DNA from: Bacteroidales bacterium
GTDB taxonomy: Bacteria > Bacteroidota > Bacteroidia > Bacteroidales > UBA12077
DNA length: 5,905 nt
NCBI GenBank assembly: GCA_030600865.1
Contig: JAUVUS010000172.1
Span: 1-5,905 of the forward strand
Reading direction: 5' to 3'
Of the stretch, positions 5,772 through 5,905 are shown in pieces (the first letter of the stretch is position 1; each line of letters starts with the position of its first letter). Made by a program: the position numbers and the translations under genes. The notes beneath the pieces were generated by a model. It worked only from the letters and a program-made list of their open reading frames with translations, did no database searches and was not told where the DNA came from.

Positions 5772-5905
5772 TCTGAATTAATTAAATTATGGGCTGTTCA
5801 ATGATAAATCAAAAAAGTATTCGAAGATTAAATATTTCTAATTTAAATAGAATTTATCAAAGTATAAACTGTAGATAAATCTATAAATATTACGCGTAAA
5901 GTGGA
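5772..5905. other. AT-rich leader region upstream of the flippase
   Basis: No open frame with recognisable content is present on either strand in this 134-base end segment. It probably holds the flippase promoter or the end of an upstream intergenic region. I found only weak partial matches to the Bacteroidota TTTG and TAnnTTTG promoter pattern and do not call one. Confidence 0.3.

Noticed and set aside
5772..5830. Bacteroidota-type promoter for the flippase (TTTG, 20 bases, TAATTTAA)
   Set aside because: The -7 element matches only in part, and it would place the transcript start almost on the start codon.
1..5905. CRISPR array, tRNA or rRNA genes, integron integrase
   Set aside because: No regularly spaced repeats, no tRNA-like cloverleaf or rRNA sequence, and no tyrosine-recombinase motifs were seen on either strand.

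Overview
The window is a low-GC stretch that reads like a Bacteroidota chromosome, probably Bacteroidales or Marinilabiliales. I infer this from the AT-rich composition, the lack of clear Shine-Dalgarno sequences before the intact genes, and the style of the transposases and glycan proteins. It looks like an accessory surface-polysaccharide (O-antigen or capsule) locus that insertion sequences have repeatedly broken up.

Layout from left to right: (1) the last 58 codons of a plus-strand protein that looks like the C-terminus of an SGNH/GDSL hydrolase (2-178); (2) a 5'-truncated, frameshifted and stop-interrupted DDE transposase remnant (about 206-899); (3) an IS1182-type element bounded by near-perfect 16-bp inverted repeats (915-1990), whose transposase has lost its middle by an in-frame deletion; (4) a gene-poor stretch ending in a structured inverted repeat that resembles an integron attC site (2178-2230); (5) a minus-strand, membrane-anchored class I SAM-dependent methyltransferase (2215-3096) whose last codons lie inside that repeat; (6) a short intergenic region with a perfect 16-bp palindrome (3192-3207); (7) a decayed IS982-family element (about 3311-4337) with 10-bp terminal inverted repeats and two frameshifts; (8) a complete minus-strand Wzx/PST-type polysaccharide flippase (4350-5771), then 134 bases with no recognisable gene.

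The flippase and methyltransferase face the same way. They probably belonged to one glycan-assembly run, with flippase first and methyltransferase downstream, before the IS982 element landed about 12 bases after the flippase stop. The flippase would move lipid-linked repeat units across the inner membrane. The methyltransferase could modify a glycan or lipid at that membrane, but its substrate cannot be read from the sequence. The SGNH fragment on the opposite strand would fit an O-acyl esterase or transferase of the same kind of locus. All three transposases look inactive.

The most interesting non-coding signal is the attC-like hairpin at the 3' end of the methyltransferase gene. It suggests, without proving, that the gene was carried as a cassette or sits beside a cassette-type repeat. 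No integron integrase is present in the window.
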